In this document: positions 1 to 7,577 of the stretch, one piece after another
Numbering within the stretch: position 1 is the first letter of the stretch
Layout: each line of letters starts with the position of its first letter
From: Bacillota bacterium
GTDB lineage: Bacteria > Bacillota > Sulfobacillia > Sulfobacillales > Sulfobacillaceae
DNA length: 46,208 nucleotides
Reading direction: 5' to 3'
Assembly (NCBI GenBank): GCA_021797675.1
Contig: JAJZZH010000093.1
Span: 1 to 46,208, forward strand
Made by a program: the position numbers and the translations under genes
The notes under the pieces: model-generated
What the model saw: only the letters and a program-made list of their open reading frames with translations
The model's database searches: none
Told to the model about the DNA's origin: nothing

Positions 1-123
1 GAATCCCCGCCGATAGGTCGCCGTGATGTATTCCCGGTCAAGGTGGGCGAGATCTACGTCAAACCCTTCGAGTACCGTTGGGGATGGTTCGACCGCCGGG
101 GGTTCCGCCGAGGATGTCGCCAT
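1..123 (-). CDS. 5' end of an unknown protein (cut by window edge)
   Basis: On the minus strand an ATG at 123-121 is preceded by a good ribosome binding site (AAGGAAGGGA, about 6 bases upstream) and opens 41 codons that run off the left edge without a stop. The visible N-terminus is acidic and proline-rich (VEPSPTVLEGFDVD) and then reads LAHLDREY. I do not recognise the family. The good RBS and clean frame make it more than a chance ORF, but only a tenth or so of a normal gene is visible, so no function can be given. Confidence 0.45.
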   Translation of the reverse strand, partial: MATSSAEPPAVEPSPTVLEGFDVDLAHLDREYITATYRRGF

Positions 124-832
124 TTCCGATCCCTTCCTTAATTCCGTCTTATCTGACTATATACCACACAATTTGTTCAGGGTCCAGAAAAAAAACGAAG
201 GGCTGACGACATATTTTGGTCTATTTTCTTGGGGGAAGACGTTGAGGTTGAGGGGTATACCTAAATAGTTACCCGCAAAGTATTCAAGCCAGGCAATCGG
301 GGGTCTGAACCGTGACGCTACACATCCTATGAGGTTCGACTGGCACGCCGACTTTGGATCGGCTTCGGCGTTTGACATGGACGAGGACATCCCGGCTTTC
401 ACCCCGACTGCTTGGCATTGATCCAGTGCTTTTCCACCGAGGCAATCGCAATGCGCCCTCGGCCGGTCTCTCGTTGGAGGGTGGTTCCTTCTTCTGGTTC
501 AAAGCCGGCGAACGGTAGACAAACCCCCGACGGGGCCCAACCAAGGTAACCGCAAGGCTTGCGCCTGATAGGTGGCCACCGGGAAACCGCCACCTCCGCC
601 AAGGGGCCCCCTCCCCCTCTTTCAGGTCGTGACTAAGCTTGAACCGGAAGCAGACGCGTCCGCCCGGTATACGCGGCGGCGCGAATCCGTTCAGTAGCCG
701 GACTCGAGACGATCGTCGCATCGGCGATGGAGCATTTGTCCTTCCAGAACTCGGCGGGAATATCCGATGCTCTCCGGGCAACCTCTCCGACCAAGCATTC
801 TGTCCAGAAGTACGACAACGCAAGCTGAGGGG
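124..832. other. Long stretch without a recognisable gene
   Basis: About 700 bases between the leftmost gene and the metallothionein promoter. Several overlapping frames are open on both strands, including a 220-codon minus-strand frame (284-946). None has a convincing ribosome binding site or recognisable protein, and the long one runs antisense through the Cys-rich gene. The first 150 bases are AT-rich, the rest GC-rich. It is probably decayed accessory DNA; I see no RNA gene. Confidence 0.4.
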
Positions 833-860
833 TTGATTGGTGGATGTGATGGCGCATAAA
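833..860 (+). promoter_or_regulatory. Candidate promoter of the Cys-rich gene
   Basis: TTGATT (833-838) and CATAAA (855-860) are separated by 16 bases and lie about 50 bases before the GTG start at 913. The hexamers resemble vegetative sigma-A boxes imperfectly. I see no obvious metal-regulator dyad between them. Confidence 0.35.
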
Positions 861-912
861 AACCTTTCGAACACGAATCCTACATGACAACGCAACGAAA
901 GGAGGAAGCCCT

Positions 913-1050
913 GTGCGACCGGATCAGACAGCCAGCGCCGACACATGCTGTTGCTCGCATTGTCATTCCGACCAGTGTGAAAACAACTGCACGTGTTCCG
1001 GACAGTGTAACTGCCGCACTTGTGGATGCGACAAACACCACCGTCGGTGA
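913..1050 (+). CDS. Small Cys-rich metallothionein-like protein
   Basis: A 45-residue protein starting at GTG 913, with a strong ribosome binding site AAAGGAGG (898-905) seven bases upstream. It has 11 cysteines, at residues 12, 13, 14, 17, 22, 26, 28, 32, 34, 37 and 39, mostly as CxC and CxxC pairs, plus four histidines (16, 18, 42, 43). There are no aromatic residues and the C-terminus is basic (KHHRR). That composition is the hallmark of metallothioneins, which wrap Zn, Cd, Cu or Ag in thiolate clusters in the cytosol. The Cys spacing does not obviously match the cyanobacterial SmtA pattern, so I call it metallothionein-like only. A role in metal storage or detoxification fits an acidophile but is inferred. 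The stop lies only a few bases from an IS200/IS605 scar. It is below the usual length cut-off and easily missed by gene callers. Confidence 0.72.
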   Translation: MRPDQTASADTCCCSHCHSDQCENNCTCSGQCNCRTCGCDKHHRR

Positions 1051-1055
1051 CGATT

Positions 1056-1145
1056 CCGCACGGCTAAAGCCGGGCGCTTCTCGGTTCATCGTGGTGGCGT
1101 GTTCTCCGTCCGCACCTCGAAGGCTCCGTCCGAGCCCTATTGCAT
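1056..1145 (-). mobile_element. Scar of an IS200/IS605 (tnpB) 3' end
   Basis: Read on the minus strand, this piece encodes a short run ending in MNREAPGFSRAE. It closely resembles the tail read from the tnpB end at the right edge of this window (ANRTPGFSRGE). It also carries the same hairpin core, CGGC-TAAA-GCCG (1061-1072). Only the last 30 or so codons are left, so it is an inactive remnant. It abuts the 3' end of the Cys-rich gene. Confidence 0.45.
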
Positions 1146-1152
1146 CGTGCCA

Positions 1153-1185
1153 GCAAGAGATTGATTGTGCAAAGCAATCTCTTGC
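1153..1185 (+). terminator. Perfect 11-bp hairpin downstream of the Cys-rich gene
   Basis: Arms GCAAGAGATTG (1153-1163) and CAATCTCTTGC (1175-1185) pair perfectly around an 11-base loop. No T-run follows, so it is not a classical Rho-independent terminator. It may act as a terminator or 3' stabiliser for the upstream transcript. Confidence 0.35.
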
Positions 1186-1214
1186 ATGATGGCATGATCG
1201 GTGGAGAACTGATT

Positions 1215-1244
1215 GGGGTCTGTCCGCGTTGGCGGGCAGACCCC
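1215..1244. terminator. Strong GC hairpin between convergent genes
   Basis: GGGGTCTGTCCGC (1215-1227) pairs with GCGGGCAGACCCC (1232-1244) over 13 positions with one G-T wobble and a 4-base loop. It lies about 40 bases past the stop of the minus-strand crp-like gene, and plus-strand transcription would reach it from the other side. This suggests a bidirectional terminator or transcription barrier, although neither strand has a clear U-tract. Confidence 0.4.
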
Positions 1245-1286
1245 AGCGGCTTTCATCACCTCAACGGGAACCCATTGTGAGCTTGC

Positions 1287-1940
1287 TTATCGATCGACGA
1301 CACTCCACGCTTGTAGCTTATCCTTGTCCATAATCTCAATCGCTCCATGATGGGAGCGCACCGCACCTTCTTGGATCAACTCTCGCAGGGCACGGCTTAC
1401 TGTTTCCCGATGAGTTCCGATAATATGTGCGATATCTTCATGGGTCAAATCGATAGACGACCCCATCCGCGTGGAAAGAGCCAGCAGCACCGCGGCAACC
1501 TGGTTGACCATAGGCCGGCCCTGTCGGCTAGACATCGTCTCCTGAACGTACCGCAATCGCTCTGACAGCAACCGGCTAATTTCGAGTCCGAAAGCCGGCA
1601 CTTCCTGATGTAATCGCATCACCTTATCCCGTGCGATCCATCCCATCACCGTGGGATTCGACAACGCGCGCGCGGACGCCGGATAACCGCTGGAATCCCA
1701 AATACCAGCAATACCCACGATGTCGCCTTTGACCCAGACTCCGGTGGTAGTCAGATTGCCGTCAGCCTCAACCCGCTCCACAGCAACCCGACCCTCGGTC
1801 ACAAACCAGAGCCCTGTCGTCGGGTCGCCCTGTTCGAAAATGCGTTGGCCGGCATGATATTGCCGAACGATGAGGATAGCCGGAATGACCTCCGCAGGCA
1901 GCAATCTCAGTAATGGCACCTCATAAACTTGGGACCGCAT
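1287..1940 (-). CDS. Crp/Fnr-family transcriptional regulator
   Basis: A 217-residue protein of usual length for the family. Residues about 15-125 form the cyclic-nucleotide-binding-type beta-roll (AGQRIFEQGDPTTGLWFVTEGRV). A long dimerisation helix follows, then a C-terminal winged helix-turn-helix (about 145-205) with the family's recognition segment, THRETVSRALREL. No cysteine cluster is visible near the N-terminus, so it is not an FNR-type [4Fe-4S] oxygen sensor; the effector is unknown. The ATG start at 1940 has GGGAGGA six bases upstream, and a TATAAT box sits about 20 bases before it. It appears to be a single-gene unit, convergent with the Cys-rich gene. Targets cannot be read from the sequence. 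Confidence 0.9.
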   Translation of the reverse strand: MRSQVYEVPLLRLLPAEVIPAILIVRQYHAGQRIFEQGDPTTGLWFVTEGRVAVERVEADGNLTTTGVWVKGDIVGIAGIWDSSGYPASARALSNPTVMGWIARDKVMRLHQEVPAFGLEISRLLSERLRYVQETMSSRQGRPMVNQVAAVLLALSTRMGSSIDLTHEDIAHIIGTHRETVSRALRELIQEGAVRSHHGAIEIMDKDKLQAWSVVDR

Positions 1941-1958
1941 TGATCGTCCTCCCGCTCC

Positions 1959-1984
1959 ATTATACCTCTGCCACCTGTTCCCAA
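1959..1984 (-). promoter_or_regulatory. Candidate promoter of the Crp/Fnr-type gene
   Basis: A perfect -10 box TATAAT on the minus strand (plus-strand ATTATA, 1959-1964) lies about 20 bases before the ATG. The only TTG-type -35 (TTGGGA, 1979-1984) is 14 bases away, which is short. The gene may use an activator, and the leader would be very short. Confidence 0.35.
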
Positions 1985-2429
1985 TCGCGCCAGCGGAGAC
2001 GTCGCCGTTGCCTTATCCTCGTAAATATTGGCTAAAGAATCCCGTATCAACGATGCTGCCCCCCGTGCCAGGTCACGTCCGTGCCCTGGCCTCTTGTCAT
2101 GCAAACTGAAACATGGTGAACTGCGTCATGATTTCGCCTGGGTGCTCCACGAAGCCATTGCTGATGCCGAATGGTGGGATGGTGCCCCCCCGCTATCGCG
2201 ACCTATGCCGATACGCGTTGCGGCTCTTGCCTACGCCGAGCCTGTCAATACTATTCCGGTGGGTTCGCCAGTTCCCTGTAACCTGACTTATCGATAACAG
2301 AAAGTGCGTAAGAGCCAAGAATGGCGACGTTGTCCATCACTGAAACGAGGATACTTGGAAAGCTAACCCGTCCACGGTACAACCGTTCACACAAGCATAC
2401 ATCCGTTCCCATTCTGGTCACACAGCAGT
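1985..2429. other. Intergenic stretch with no recognised feature
   Basis: About 450 bases between the crp-like promoter and the transposase remnant. An 89-codon plus-strand frame (2028-2297) exists, but it has no ribosome binding site, no recognisable motif and an odd composition. I treat the region as non-coding or decayed. Confidence 0.35.
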
Positions 2430-3095
2430 CTTTGTGCAAGAGCCGAGTTTTGTGAGAATGCGGCGGACACCTCGGAGGAAAGCAAGCAAGATTCCGAGCT
2501 CAAAGCCTTCTACCGCTTGGCGCGGCAATTGAAAGCGGCCTTCCCGCGGCTGCCGCTCACCATCTTGCTGGACGGCCTGTATCCGAAGGATATCGGACCC
2601 AGCACGTTTGGTGGGTGAACGATCTGGAGTACACGTGGCGGGATCCGGAGACCGGCCCGTCGGACGGTCGTGCATTATGTCAGCTGTACCCAAACCTGGA
2701 CGGATGCGAACGGGGACCATCACGTCAGCCAGTGGGCGTGGGTGTCGGCCCGTCCCTTCTCGAAGCAGACGGTGGTAACGCGCTGCAATCGCATGGCCCG
2801 CCACCGCTGGGACATCGAAGAACATATTCTGCAGGAAAAGCACTACGGGTACCATTACACCCACCTCTACTCGCGCCAATGGAATGCGATGAAAGGCTTT
2901 CACACCCTGATGCGTCTCGCCCATCTGTTGAACACGTTGGCGTTACATCAGGTCGGCCTGTGGCCGACCCTGCAGGCCAAGGGGATCGGCCCGACGATCC
3001 GCTGGATTTATCAAACCTTTGCTGGGAACCGGCTGGATACGGATCGTATCGTCGTGCGCCGGGGTCGGCCCCACTCCCTACGCCTCATCTGGTAG
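2430..3095 (+). pseudogene. Frameshifted DDE transposase (IS4-like) remnant
   Basis: Three consecutive frames each encode part of one transposase. First comes FCENAADTSEESKQDSELKAF ending in LTILLDGLYP with a probable catalytic Asp (frame of 2454). Next is VNDLEYTWRDPETGPSD (frame of 2615), then the C-terminal part from about 2670 to the stop at 3095. The last part contains RWDIEEHILQEK, which fits the R-3-E-6-K signature of IS4-type enzymes. The region between DGLYP and VNDLEY is shorter than expected, so there is an internal deletion as well as frameshifts. No intact ends were found. The element is dead. Confidence 0.7.
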
Positions 3096-3415
3096 GTCGG
3101 CCTAGGCCCTCCCCACAACGGCATCGTTGGGTCGAAAATCGCGGTCAGTTCACCGCCTTGCCGTTGCTTGGCCCGGGCCACTCCATTCCGCTGCTCCCTT
3201 GCCGGCCGGTCATCTGGCTGGCATCATGGTAAATCGGTCAAAGATCTCCCCGCGAACCGGTCTAACAGACCCCGGTGTATCAAGGCATACCTCGTTGGGG
3301 CTTCAGAGCTGTAGCGAGTCACGTCAGCCATACGCTGTCTCTCTAGAATTTCGGCGCGTTCGGGGCGTAATGTCGAACCGGAGGGAATTCTATCGATAAT
3401 TAACTACAATTTAAC
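3096..3415. other. Transposase-to-island junction, no gene seen
   Basis: The first hundred bases probably still belong to the insertion element. Base composition becomes visibly AT-richer from about 3380. I see no terminal inverted repeat or tRNA that would mark an island boundary. Confidence 0.3.
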
Positions 3416-3445
3416 TTGGCCATTATGTCGTATATGTCGTATAAT
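3416..3445 (+). promoter_or_regulatory. Promoter of the glycan cluster
   Basis: TTGGCC (3416-3421) and a perfect TATAAT (3440-3445) are 18 bases apart, in an AT-rich stretch with a short direct repeat (TATGTCGTATATGTCGTAT). It is the only good promoter before the nucleotide-sugar dehydrogenase and probably drives the downstream plus-strand genes. Confidence 0.5.
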
Positions 3446-3545
3446 TCGTTCGTCGTGTGATTTTATCCCTTTAACCGACGAGTCGAATGATATTAGCAAT
3501 TGGGAGGCGGTTGAGACGAAAGTCGGAGTCATAGGGTTAGGAAAG

Positions 3546-4757
3546 GTGGGGTTACCGATAGCTCTAGCCATAGAATCTCGAGGGCACGAAGTAAAGGCGT
3601 TCGATGTCGACGCAGTAGTCATTCGAAACCTCACCGAACGTCACCATCCGTTCATTGAACACGACCTCAAGGACTATCTTGATGCCTCGCGTATTACCAT
3701 TATCCCCATCGACGAACTTGTGATATGGTCAGATGTTATCCTCATCATCGTTCAGACACCAAACGGACCTGAGTATGAAGGAGTAACACCTTTTCCGGAC
3801 GAACGCCAGCCGTTCGATGTTTCCTATTTGCGAGAGGCCACTCGGAACATATCTGAAGTCTTGGATCGAACCAGAGTGAGGCACCTAGTTGTAGTCGTCT
3901 CCACGGTTTTGCCGGGCACGGTCGATTCGGTTGTCAAGCCAGAACTGTCCCCGTACGCGGTACTCGCCTATTCTCCATTGTTTATCGCCATGGGCACCGC
4001 GATAAGAGACTTTCTTAAACCGGAATTTGTATTGATTGGCACTGACGATCCTGAGGCTCGAGCTCTAAGTCACGAGTTTTATGAGACGCTCACGACCTCA
4101 CCAATCGTTCATACGTCAATTAAGTCTGCAGAACTCGCGAAGGTTGCGTACAACACCTTCATAGGTCTCAAAATTGTTTATGCAAACACGCTAATGGAGA
4201 TTTGCTACAAAACCGGCGCCGACCTCGCTGAAGTAACAAATGTCCTTATGCATGGTCACGAGCGAATCTTGTCCGCTAAGTACTTATCTGGAGGGATGGG
4301 CGATGGTGGATCTTGCCACCCTCGGGATTCCATTGCCTTATCTTGGCTCGCCGAGCAACTCACTCTAAGTCACGACATATTCGCCGACGTTATGGTGGCG
4401 CGGCAACACCAGACCGCGTGGCTTGCATCTCTGGCTATTGAAGAAGCTCAACGCGAAAGTTGCTCGATTGTTTTGTTGGGGTTAGCCTTTAAGGCCAACA
4501 CGAATATCGTAACCGGTAGCTCAGCGCGGCTTTTGCAGTATTACTTGGATGAACGAGGGTACGCGCCGAAACTTTACGATCCCCTAGTCAATGGGGACGA
4601 CGCATTCCACTTTAGCCGTTCTGTGTTCGTGGTTTCTACGAACCACGACACCTTCAAGGAACTCACTTTCCCCAGGGGTTCTGTGGTCATCGACCCGTGG
4701 GATATCATTCTGGAACAATCTAACGTTCGTATCATTCGAATTGGGAGGCAGCATTAA
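3546..4757 (+). CDS. UDP-glucose/GDP-mannose dehydrogenase family enzyme
   Basis: NAD-dependent nucleotide-sugar dehydrogenase, which would oxidise a UDP- or GDP-sugar twice to the uronic acid for a glycan. The N-terminal Rossmann domain has VSTVLPGT. The central domain has KSAELAKVAYNTF. The catalytic cysteine lies in GGSCHPRD (classically GGxCxPKD), and the C-terminal domain has GLAFKANTN. Substrate cannot be told. The start is a problem. GTG 3546 is the first standard start in frame, but the dinucleotide-binding motif GVIGLGKVG is encoded in frame just upstream (from about 3522), so the real protein must begin earlier. GGGAGG (3502-3507) followed by TTG 3511 looks like the natural start but is one base out of frame. 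A one-base deletion, sequencing error or non-standard start is likely. Length is otherwise normal. Confidence 0.88.
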   Translation: MGLPIALAIESRGHEVKAFDVDAVVIRNLTERHHPFIEHDLKDYLDASRITIIPIDELVIWSDVILIIVQTPNGPEYEGVTPFPDERQPFDVSYLREATRNISEVLDRTRVRHLVVVVSTVLPGTVDSVVKPELSPYAVLAYSPLFIAMGTAIRDFLKPEFVLIGTDDPEARALSHEFYETLTTSPIVHTSIKSAELAKVAYNTFIGLKIVYANTLMEICYKTGADLAEVTNVLMHGHERILSAKYLSGGMGDGGSCHPRDSIALSWLAEQLTLSHDIFADVMVARQHQTAWLASLAIEEAQRESCSIVLLGLAFKANTNIVTGSSARLLQYYLDERGYAPKLYDPLVNGDDAFHFSRSVFVVSTNHDTFKELTFPRGSVVIDPWDIILEQSNVRIIRIGRQH

Positions 4758-4813
4758 TCCTAACAAGGATCATACGAAGGTATCGTAAATTATTATGATA
4801 GGAAGGGATCTCC

Positions 4814-5845
4814 TTGAACAGACTACGAATTTGCCAAATCGCCAAGCCGTTCGAACGGGTGCCGCCCGTCACCTATGGAGGAACTGAACGCGTGATCGAC
4901 GGACTCACGCGTAAACTCGTAGAACGCGGACATGACGTAACCCTGTACGCCACGGGCGACTCTATTACCTCCGCCAGATTACGGTCGGTGTACGACCATC
5001 CTAGCTACCCCTACTCTTGGGTGGCCGATGAGGTACACACCACGAAAGCATTCCAAGCGGCGGATGAGTTTGACATCATCCATAACCATACTTATCCCGG
5101 GGTTCGGTATGGAACACTGGTTGCTACCCCCACAGTTACGACCTTGCACAATCCATTACGAAAAGCCATTCTTCCCATGTTCGAAGCCTTCGCGGAAGTC
5201 CCTTACGTCTCGATCAGCAAAGCTCAGCAAACACCTGCTCCGATGCTCAATTACATAGGCATTGTCTACAACGGGGTGGACACCGATGAATTAGAGTATT
5301 CATCAGATTCAAAAGGGTATCTGTTGCACATCGGATTAATTTGTCGACGGAAAGGATCCCATCACGCTGTCGCGGTGGCCCGCCGTTTAGGGTTGCCGTT
5401 GACGCTAGCTGGCCGCGTCCCCACAGAGGAGACAGAGTTCTTTCATAGCGAAATCGAGCCTTATGTGGATGGAACGCGAATCCAGTACATTGGAGAGGTG
5501 GGTGGGATTGAACGGGTCGAACTCTTTCAGGGGGCAATGGCGTTATTGGTCCCCATCGAATGGGATGAACCGTTTGGATTAGTGATGGCCGAGGCGATGG
5601 CGTGCGGCACTCCTGTGGTAGCGTTCCGAAGAGGGTCCGTCCCGGAGATCATTATCGATGGCCTGGTGGGATTTGTGGTTGCCGATGAAACGGGAATGAT
5701 CGATGCCGTTCGACGTATTGATCGGATTCAACGGAAAACGTGTCGCAATCACGTAGTCTCTAAATTTAGTCTGGATGTAATGACTGACGCATACGAAGGT
5801 GTCTATGCCAAAGTTCTCGAAACTTCCGCGCCTCGCCGAACGTAA
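4814..5845 (+). CDS. GT4-family glycosyltransferase
   Basis: A 343-residue retaining glycosyltransferase with two Rossmann-like domains (GT-B fold). The N-terminal acceptor side begins with a typical PPVTYGGTERVI loop. The donor side has an RRKGSHHAV segment at about residue 180 and the E-x7-E signature in EPFGLVMAEAMACGTPVVA, and glycines near GGIERVELF complete the fold. It would act on the cytosolic face of the membrane, adding a sugar from a nucleotide donor to a growing glycan. TTG 4814 is chosen because AGGAAGGGA lies just upstream. It follows the sugar dehydrogenase by 56 bases, so both are probably co-transcribed. Linkage and sugar cannot be predicted. Confidence 0.9.
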   Translation: MNRLRICQIAKPFERVPPVTYGGTERVIDGLTRKLVERGHDVTLYATGDSITSARLRSVYDHPSYPYSWVADEVHTTKAFQAADEFDIIHNHTYPGVRYGTLVATPTVTTLHNPLRKAILPMFEAFAEVPYVSISKAQQTPAPMLNYIGIVYNGVDTDELEYSSDSKGYLLHIGLICRRKGSHHAVAVARRLGLPLTLAGRVPTEETEFFHSEIEPYVDGTRIQYIGEVGGIERVELFQGAMALLVPIEWDEPFGLVMAEAMACGTPVVAFRRGSVPEIIIDGLVGFVVADETGMIDAVRRIDRIQRKTCRNHVVSKFSLDVMTDAYEGVYAKVLETSAPRRT

Positions 5846-6160
5846 CTCCCGACAACTGGGTTAGCGCCACCGTGCTACCTTTTCTGCCGTCTGGGCCTCA
5901 GGTGACCGCGCTTGCGAACCGCCAGAGCTTTAGTTGAGAGACGGAAGTGCGTTACAGAACAATGGGCTATCGTGCGACTTTCAGGACCTCGGCGCACTTG
6001 GCAGGGCACTATTAGGGCTGTTTCACTGGACATCGGGTGCATCCGAAGCCTCGGTTGGGGTGCCGCGTCATAACGGGGGACGTTGACAACCGATCAATTA
6101 CCGTCGGTTGTCTGCTGGTGGAAGCACTTGTTTGCGCGGGTGGCAAGGAGGCAATTGGGA
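5846..6160. other. Gap in the glycan cluster containing an inverted repeat
   Basis: No gene is seen. A 9-bp inverted repeat GACAACCGA (6085-6093) / TCGGTTGTC (6104-6112) with a 10-base loop sits about 50 bases before the next gene and overlaps a TTGACA. No -10 box lies at the right distance. It could be an operator or a leader hairpin for the second glycosyltransferase. Confidence 0.35.
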
Positions 6161-7426
6161 ATGAAACGGCGCAAAACGGAGATTCCTACAATATGTTACG
6201 TGCTACCGGATTTGAAAGCGGCTGGGACGCAGTGGTTCGTAATCCGCTTAGCGACATTGTTGAAAGCAACAGCAGGGGCTCGTCCGATTATTGTTTCCCT
6301 AGCGCGCGGTGGGGCGTTGGAGGAAGTCGTGCGGAAACAAGGCATCCGATACTACCACCTGGGAGCAGCGAAAGGCGCCAATGGTATTCGTACACTAGGA
6401 TGGGCTCGGCCAAGCTGGATCGCTCGGTTGAGCAACTTGTATCGGTCTGAACAGGTTCATATCGTACATACGAATTTGCTTCCGGCGAGCATTCCCGGGC
6501 GCATTGCTGCATGGATTGCTCGAGTACCGATAGTAGTGGATGCCATGCATAACGTGTACCCGTGGAAGGACCGAGATGCTGTTGCACTCTACATCGACCG
6601 ACTGTTAGCAAGCCGCACTACACGACTTGTAGCGTGTTCTGACACGGTAAGAATCGCGAGTGCCCGACAACTGCGCGTACCGCTCGAACAGGTCATAACG
6701 ATTTACCATGGAATAGATACGGAGACATATTGTCCGGGCTCCGCAAATTGGAGACTACGGGCTCAGTTCGGGCTTTCGTCCAACCACTTTGTGCTCGGAT
6801 GCGTCGCAAGACTTAAACCCGCCAAGCGAGTTCGCGATCTAATCGAGGTCATGCCGCGCATTCTGACCATCCAGCCTAAAGCGAAAGCTCTCATTATCGG
6901 TGACGGCGACGGTCGCCCAGAGCTCGAATTGTTGGTCCGAAACATGGGGTTGGGCCGAGCCGTCGTGTTTGCGGGAGAACAACAAAGTGTGAGTGCAGAC
7001 TTGTATCGTATCATGGATGTGTTTGTCCAGTTGGCGGAGCGGGAAGGTTTTGGACTAGCATGGGCCGAAGCCGCTGCCACAGGAATTCCCGTGATCGCAG
7101 CAGCAAACCCGACTCTGTTAGAACTTCTCGATACGCAACGTGCGATGCTGATGGATGTCGGCGATAAGTCCCGCTTGATTGCCCATATCTCTACGATTCT
7201 AAAACATCGACAGAACTTGCGATCTATGATCCAACGCGGACGGAATAGTGTGGTAAACCAATTTTCGTATGCACGAATGCTTGTGACGTATGAACGGTTC
7301 TATCGCGACCTTCTTTCGGAGGTAGGACCGGATACGAGCTACCCGCATGCGGAGAGCAAGAACGGGGGGGTGACTGAATTCGCCGTAGGCTTCGATTGCC
7401 GTGGATACCGTTTTGGCGATGAATAG
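6161..7426 (+). CDS. GT4-family glycosyltransferase
   Basis: A 421-residue protein with the GT-B layout. The N-terminus has CYVLPDLKAAGTQWFV, a loop typical of GT4 enzymes that binds the acceptor. HTNLLPASIPGRIAAW lies near residue 120. The donor domain starts at VLGCVARLKPAKRVRDLIE, carries LIIGDGDGRPELE, and ends with EREGFGLAWAEAAATGIPVIA, which holds the E-x7-E pair. ATG 6161 is preferred because AAGGAGG (6145-6151) lies nine bases upstream; the frame stays open 26 codons further back without a matching site. It probably extends the same glycan as the other enzymes of this cluster. Donor and acceptor are unknown. Confidence 0.9.
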   Translation: MKRRKTEIPTICYVLPDLKAAGTQWFVIRLATLLKATAGARPIIVSLARGGALEEVVRKQGIRYYHLGAAKGANGIRTLGWARPSWIARLSNLYRSEQVHIVHTNLLPASIPGRIAAWIARVPIVVDAMHNVYPWKDRDAVALYIDRLLASRTTRLVACSDTVRIASARQLRVPLEQVITIYHGIDTETYCPGSANWRLRAQFGLSSNHFVLGCVARLKPAKRVRDLIEVMPRILTIQPKAKALIIGDGDGRPELELLVRNMGLGRAVVFAGEQQSVSADLYRIMDVFVQLAEREGFGLAWAEAAATGIPVIAAANPTLLELLDTQRAMLMDVGDKSRLIAHISTILKHRQNLRSMIQRGRNSVVNQFSYARMLVTYERFYRDLLSEVGPDTSYPHAESKNGGVTEFAVGFDCRGYRFGDE

Positions 7427-7509
7427 TCCAAGTGATTGGTGAGGGGAGCAATTACCAGTGAAGCGATGGCCCGTCGTCTGAAATCTAGTGAGACCCCCAT
7501 TTCTTCGTA

Positions 7510-7537
7510 TTGCTGTCAAATCGAAAGTCATTACGAT
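7510..7537 (+). promoter_or_regulatory. Weak candidate promoter before the MFS gene
   Basis: TTGCTG (7510-7515) and TACGAT (7532-7537), spacer 16, lie 40 bases before the ATG in the 150-base gap after the glycosyltransferase gene. It may give the transporter separate expression. Confidence 0.28.
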
Positions 7538-7577
7538 CTTGATAGAGTAGTCGCCTGTAATAGGAGCGTGGTTCATC

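Noticed and set aside
284-946. 220-codon minus-strand ORF
   Set aside because: No ribosome binding site, arginine/proline/serine-rich low-complexity composition, and it runs antisense through the well-supported Cys-rich gene.
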